Source of the DNA: Neorhizobium huautlense
GTDB lineage: Bacteria > Pseudomonadota > Alphaproteobacteria > Rhizobiales > Rhizobiaceae
Direction of reading: 5' to 3'
Length of the DNA stretch: 64,000 bases
Assembly (NCBI RefSeq): GCF_002968575.1
Contig: NZ_PVBM01000004.1
Span: forward strand, 241,262-305,261
Shown here: in pieces, positions 62,025-64,000 of the stretch
Layout of the letters: the number at the start of each line of letters is the position of its first letter
Position numbering within the stretch: the stretch's first letter is position 1
Notes under the pieces: model-generated
The model's database searches: none
The model's input: only the letters and a program-made list of their open reading frames with translations
Told to the model about the DNA's origin: nothing
Made by a program: the position numbers and the translations under genes

Positions 62025-62509
62025 TGAACGGTAGTGGTAGACCGGCGTCGCCGGGCGTGCTGGGTACCTGAGGTGGATTGTCTCAGTCCCACAGTCTTCT
62101 GATCGTGAGCCAGGCATTAGGCCTGCGTCCAGACGAGTGAACCGCAGACGCCGGCGACAGTGTCGTCGATACCTTTCTGGTTTGCCGGCGTAGCACCCCG
62201 AACGCCGATCGATGACGATCCGTTAATGGCTCTAGCCGTGAGGAACAGTTTGTCTATGGATGCGCCGACCCTGTTGCAGTGAGGTACGGCCGCCGCGCTC
62301 AAAGTACACAGGCGACGCTCAGGCGGATACTATCAACTTCATTGGTGACGACATAGATTGCTTTGCCGGTCTTGCGGCAACTTGTGGTTGGTCCGCCGCC
62401 CGTCTAGAAGGTCGTTGCTTTGTTTGGGACTCGTGCATGGTGTCGATGCGGGCGGCGAGGTGTCGCACGTCGTCGCGGATGCCGGACACGGCACCAAGGA
62501 TTTGGTCTT
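62025..62509. other. Gap with only remnants
   Basis: 485 bases. On the minus strand 62117-62302 holds a 61-codon frame (KLFLTARAINGSSSIG, VAGVCGSLVW), and 62336-62510 holds a start-less frame (ILGAVSGIRDDVRHLAARID) that looks like a fragment of a coiled-coil protein. Neither is strong enough to call a gene. The stretch lies between a small gene and an integrase relic. Confidence 0.4.
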
Positions 62510-62782
62510 TTCGTCTTCCCGCAGGATCACAAGGAGCAGTTCAACCGGGTGCTGGCTGATTGCGAGCTGAAATTCGACCGCCAGGGCAACCGTCGTTCGG
62601 CCTACAGCCTTCGCCACACCTATAGCTGCCTGCGCCTGCTGGAAGGCGCGGATATCTACCAGATCGCCAAGAACTGCCGGACGAGCGTCGAAATGATCGA
62701 GAAGCACTACGCCGTGCATCTCAAGAACACACTGGGTGCCAAGGCCATCAACGTGCGGCGAGTGAAGAAGGTGGCCAAGTAA
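62510..62782 (+). pseudogene. C-terminal fragment of a phage-type tyrosine recombinase/integrase
   Basis: About 90 codons ending at 62782. Active-site block SAYSLRHTYSCLRLLEG (Arg and His box II) and HYAVHLKNTL with the Tyr nucleophile in EKHYA are recognisable, in the order of a phage/ICE integrase C-terminus. The catalytic domain's first half and the arm-binding domain are missing. A relic of an integrated element; no intact element boundaries are seen. Confidence 0.75.
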
Positions 62783-62816
62783 GCCCGCTCACTTGTGGAG
62801 TGAATGGGTTTGACAG

Positions 62817-63176
62817 TTATTCTTGATCTTTACCCTTGGCATGCAGGGCCGCCAAGTCTTCCTTTAGGCGTACCGCCATGTCCATCCTTTCATGCAGGAT
62901 GCTCATGACACCAAGGTCGCCGTTCCCAAGTTCACGGAAGAAGACGTAGTGATGCTCGTAGCGGCTGAAATACGCCATGAGCTTCACATCGGCGGGAACC
63001 GCCAGCCTTTGCGGGAGCCGTCGCCAGATAAGACGGTTGTCGCACAGGCGCTGCAAGTGAGCATGCAGGCCCCGGATATAGGTATCGGCCTGCGCCTCGC
63101 CCCATTCGGCCAAAGTGTCGCGCCAGATCCTGTCCTGTGCGGCGTCGGCACGCGGATAAAAGCGATATCCGGCCAT
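62817..63176 (-). CDS. ParE/RelE-family toxin
   Basis: 119 residues. Small basic RelE/ParE superfamily protein: YRFYPRADAAQDRIWRDTL (N-terminal beta-alpha), WRRLPQRL, KLMAYFSRYEHHYVFFREL and ILHERMDM, the last being the conserved end of ParE toxins. It would inhibit DNA gyrase (ParE) or cleave mRNA (RelE); which is not decided. Starts 2 bases after the antitoxin stop, so co-transcribed and autoregulated. Confidence 0.85.
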   Translation of the reverse strand: MAGYRFYPRADAAQDRIWRDTLAEWGEAQADTYIRGLHAHLQRLCDNRLIWRRLPQRLAVPADVKLMAYFSRYEHHYVFFRELGNGDLGVMSILHERMDMAVRLKEDLAALHAKGKDQE

Positions 63177-63178
63177 GC

Positions 63179-63430
63179 TCAGCGGCGCTTGTTGCGGCGG
63201 ATTACATCGTCGGCGGTAACGGCGATGAATTCGCTGTCATCGGCGCGCATGGCGGGTGCGAGTTCCCGCTGGAGCGCCTCCCACGCCTCATCACGGGTCT
63301 GTAAATCGCGGCGGATCAACGCGCGGATGTATTCGCTGGCATTCTCATAGAGGCCATCGTCGCCGATCTGTTGCTGGATGTGGTTTTGCAGCGCGCCGCT
63401 GACCTTAACGTGAATGCTGCCTGACGGCAT
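63179..63430 (-). CDS. ParD-like antitoxin (ribbon-helix-helix)
   Basis: 83 residues from ATG 63430; an earlier in-frame start at 63484 runs through the operator. N-terminal SIHVKVSGALQNHIQQQI and YENASEYIRALIRRD form the RHH DNA-binding dimer domain; the C-terminal tail (EAWEALQRELAPAM, TADDVIRRNKRR) should wrap the toxin. Its promoter and operator lie at 63431-63500. Confidence 0.85.
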   Translation of the reverse strand: MPSGSIHVKVSGALQNHIQQQIGDDGLYENASEYIRALIRRDLQTRDEAWEALQRELAPAMRADDSEFIAVTADDVIRRNKRR

Positions 63431-63468
63431 GGGCCTATCCTTTCGTCTCTCTTCAATTATGGGAAGCG

Positions 63469-63493
63469 TGATAAATATTGTCAATATTCATCA
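63469..63493. promoter_or_regulatory. Operator of the parDE-type operon
   Basis: TGATAAATATTG (63469-63480) and CAATATTCATCA (63482-63493) form a nearly perfect inverted repeat (one mismatch) 39-63 bases upstream of the antitoxin ATG. AT-rich and suited to RHH autorepression; it probably overlaps the -10 or -35 region. Confidence 0.6.
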
Positions 63494-63659
63494 CACAGTA
63501 AGGCCGCGACCCCAGAGCCGTGAGTTACAGAATCCCGTTCTATAGCTCACAGCCGACCCAAGCTTCCGCCACACGACCTTTTAATCGATCAACGCAAGCG
63601 TGTATCAACGCTTACAGCGCACCTACGCATCACCCAACGCGTACGCAAGAGCTATGGGC

Positions 63660-63840
63660 GATGCGCTGCGCGGTTTTCTGGCCGGCCGCACGGCGTCCGG
63701 AGAAAACCGGCAGGTGCGCCAGGGGAAACCCCTGGTGTTGGTTTCCACGCAGAACTGATGGAGTGGATGCCCCCTCCCGATGGCATCGCGATGTGCCAAA
63801 GTGATGTTTGCAACAACGTCACTCAGAGGAGAGAGCATCC
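63660..63840 (+). ncRNA. Candidate IS110-family bridge RNA in the left end
   Basis: The 180 bases ahead of the transposase are non-coding and strongly structured: GGTTTTCT (63672-63679) pairs with AGAAAACC (63701-63708) around a GC-rich internal loop, and CCAGGGG (63719-63725) pairs perfectly with CCCCTGG (63729-63735). IS110-group elements express a bridge RNA from the left end just before the recombinase gene, with hairpins that carry target- and donor-binding loops. Position and structure fit; the exact limits and loops were not determined. Confidence 0.45.
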
Positions 63841-64000
63841 ATGAAGGAAGTTAGCATTGTAGGCCTTGACCTTGCAAAGCGGGTATTCCAGCTCCATGCT
63901 GCCAGCGCCGATGGCGGTTTGGTATTTCGTAGGAAGCTATCTCGCGTTCATGTCTTGGCTTTCTTCTCGGAATTGCCGAGGTGTGTCGTTGCGATGGAAG
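63841..64000 (+). CDS. IS110-family transposase (DEDD/RuvC-like), N-terminal part
   Basis: First 53 codons, truncated by the window end. MKEVSIVGLDLAKRVFQLHAA, FRRKLSRVHVLAFFSELP and VVAMEA match the RuvC-like DEDD catalytic domain start of IS110 recombinases, with the first Asp in GLDLAK and the Glu in AMEA. A ribosome site GAGGAGAG lies six bases ahead of ATG 63841. Guided by the bridge RNA it would insert at a programmed target. Confidence 0.85.
   Translation, partial: MKEVSIVGLDLAKRVFQLHAASADGGLVFRRKLSRVHVLAFFSELPRCVVAME

Larger units (their letters stand above)
63660..64000 (+). mobile_element. IS110-family insertion sequence, left part (cut by window end)
   Basis: Inferred from the transposase N-terminus and the structured leader. 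The left boundary is uncertain, as IS110 elements usually lack terminal inverted repeats, but it probably lies somewhere after the parDE operator (63493) and before 63672. The remainder continues past the window. Confidence 0.6.

Noticed and set aside
62117..62302. Small minus-strand frame (61 codons)
   Set aside because: Some protein-like character, but no ribosome site, partner or recognised family; kept only in the gap note.

Overview
The window reads as chromosome or chromid/plasmid DNA of a Rhizobiaceae-type alphaproteobacterium (Rhizobium/Agrobacterium/Neorhizobium-like). The grounds are GC-rich codon use, many ABC uptake operons with Rhizobiales-type gene orders, DUF995, DUF1003 and DUF4142 proteins, an ans-type asparagine catabolism locus, and a Rhizobiales-style palindromic intergenic repeat. 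The genus is an inference. No rRNA, tRNA or CRISPR array was seen.

Layout. (1) 1-2361: the end of a ribose-type (CUT2) sugar ABC transporter. (2) 2453-11852, minus strand: an eight-gene, mostly ATGA-coupled glycan operon. It holds three nucleotide-sugar SDR enzymes (one fused to a glycosidase-like domain), three CgeB-like glycosyltransferases, a GT4 and a methyltransferase. (3) 12040-14764: a DUF1003 membrane protein, then a dehydrogenase pair. (4) 14855-21062, minus: a CUT1 sugar-type ABC operon led by a FadR-type regulator and a Cys/Met-metabolism PLP enzyme. (5) 21211-26054: GntR regulator, aspartase, asparagine permease and asparaginase, with paired operator-like palindromes. (6) 26197-31862: a DUF3299 protein and a Nik/Dpp-type ABC operon behind a Zur-like box and the stump of a ZnuC/AztA-like ATPase. 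(7) 32042-37859: a lipoprotein, DUF995, and a GT2 / GH26-like / GalE / UDP-xylose synthase polysaccharide operon.

(8) 38196-46130 is the most interesting part. It encodes an AraC regulator and then a minus-strand signalling operon: GGDEF-EAL protein, a degenerate HATPase-like protein, a STAS-methyltransferase fusion, a membrane Cache-HAMP-SpoIIE phosphatase, a HATPase (slr1658/SiaB-like) and a STAS protein (slr1659-like). It resembles SiaABCD partner switching, with a methyltransferase as an extra, possibly novel, output. The polysaccharide operon next door is a plausible target.

(9) 46851-55317: an oxidative-catabolism block with an intradiol dioxygenase-like protein, a metallo-beta-lactamase-fold hydrolase, LysR, an SDR, AraC, and a cytochrome c plus IorAB-type molybdenum hydroxylase. 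(10) 55471-64000: an accessory and decaying tail. It contains an orphan protein with 17-residue RTX-like repeats, a 1.4-kb stretch almost without genes, small exported proteins, a LigD ligase remnant with an in-frame amber stop, a tyrosine-recombinase fragment, a parDE-type toxin-antitoxin pair, and the left end of an IS110-family element. The leader of that element folds into hairpins like those expected of a bridge RNA.
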